From Diadema setosum (Eukaryota > Echinodermata > Echinoidea > Diadematoida > Diadematidae), in contig CM067064.1 of assembly GCA_033980235.1 (NCBI GenBank), positions 1,228,501 to 1,292,500 on the forward strand: a DNA stretch of 64,000 nt. Direction: 5' to 3'. The notes below the pieces were generated by a model. The model did no database searches. It was not told where the DNA came from and saw only the letters and a program-made list of their open reading frames with translations. A program made the position numbers and the translations under genes. Within the stretch, counting starts at the first letter, position 1. Each line of letters begins with the position of its first letter. This document shows positions 63,519 through 64,000 of this stretch, one piece after another.

Positions 63519-64000
63519 TTCTCTGTATAAAGTGATTTCAGTGTGTATACACAAATTTCAGAATCTTCGTGATTTTCCAGAGGACCAGACGACCTGGTAC
63601 TAAATAGGTATTTGATTGGTAATGTCTAATTCAGTGCATATGCTTCCCAACAATTTTTAGGAGTAGTATCCTGTAGGATGAGCCTTTGATTTTGCTCTTG
63701 TAGATCTTTCATGGTTCTCACAATGATTAGCTCTACATTGTGTGCATAACTGTGTGGACTGTAGGCCTATATTAGTATTAGTTTTGAAGTATCTTTTGGT
63801 CGTAAGAAATCCGGCTTGTTTCTATTTGTCATGAGTTTGTATAAGGTTTGCTACCTTGAAGTATATTCACATTCACACGCATCGAAACAGTGTGAGTCGG
63901 ATTTCCATTCAAATTAAGATTCAAATCACACTTTATCTGGTTCACACGTACACAGGCAGGAAGTAAAGCCCACTGGTTCACAAAGCAAAATTGCAATTAA
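63519..64000. other. Start of ArfGAP intron 2
   Basis: Nothing recognised; the next exon is outside the window. Confidence 0.4.

Noticed and set aside
1..64000. tRNA, rRNA or operon-like bacterial features
   Set aside because: No A-box/B-box pairs with cloverleaf arms, no rRNA motifs, and no compact operons; all confident genes are spliced.

Overview
The window is eukaryotic, AT-rich and very repeat-rich. Its genes are split into small exons with GT-AG introns. Two conserved animal genes, both on the + strand, account for all the host coding sequence I can support. The repeat content (many short fold-back DNA elements, Helitron-like elements with CCGT microsatellites and GGTCA-rich cores, LINE remnants) and the protein similarity point to a marine invertebrate, most likely an echinoderm. 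That assignment is inference.

Layout. 1-725: 3' part of a LINE reverse-transcriptase ORF on the - strand, cut by the window edge. 1214-1423: interstitial TTAGGG-type tract inside a 15-bp inverted repeat, followed by an unusual GC-rich block to about 2220. 3592-24092: a complete CCZ1 gene in 14 coding exons (462 aa), the partner of MON1 in the Rab7 exchange factor. Its introns hold at least a dozen MITEs and Helitron-like copies, one GC-AG splice site and one candidate poison exon. 24093-32519: intergenic, with fold-back MITEs, two copies of a dispersed repeat and a Helitron/pearl-like element. 32801-63174: the first two coding exons of an ArfGAP gene of the ADAP (centaurin-alpha) type, separated by one 30.15-kb intron; the gene runs off the right edge.

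The giant ArfGAP intron is the most interesting region. It holds a LINE (33570-41262, - strand) that at least three later elements have split, including a 3,057-bp DNA element (35438-38494) with a 12-bp TIR, a CATT target duplication and seven same-orientation copies of a 16-bp subterminal word. Further on, a second element (44233-47452, 3,220 bp) has the same architecture: short TIR with a related core, perfect target duplication, and nine copies of a different subterminal word. It also carries a 101-aa ORF with an SH3/Tudor-like look. These two may be a poorly described DNA transposon group and are my main candidate for something new. The window also has three families of Helitron-like elements that share one plan, and a 90-120 bp TTAA-flanked mini-MITE present six times.

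The two host genes both act in membrane traffic (Rab7 activation on late endosomes; Arf6-type GTP hydrolysis), but nothing in the sequence suggests they are co-regulated. All reading frames and splice phases below were worked out by hand; no database search was possible.
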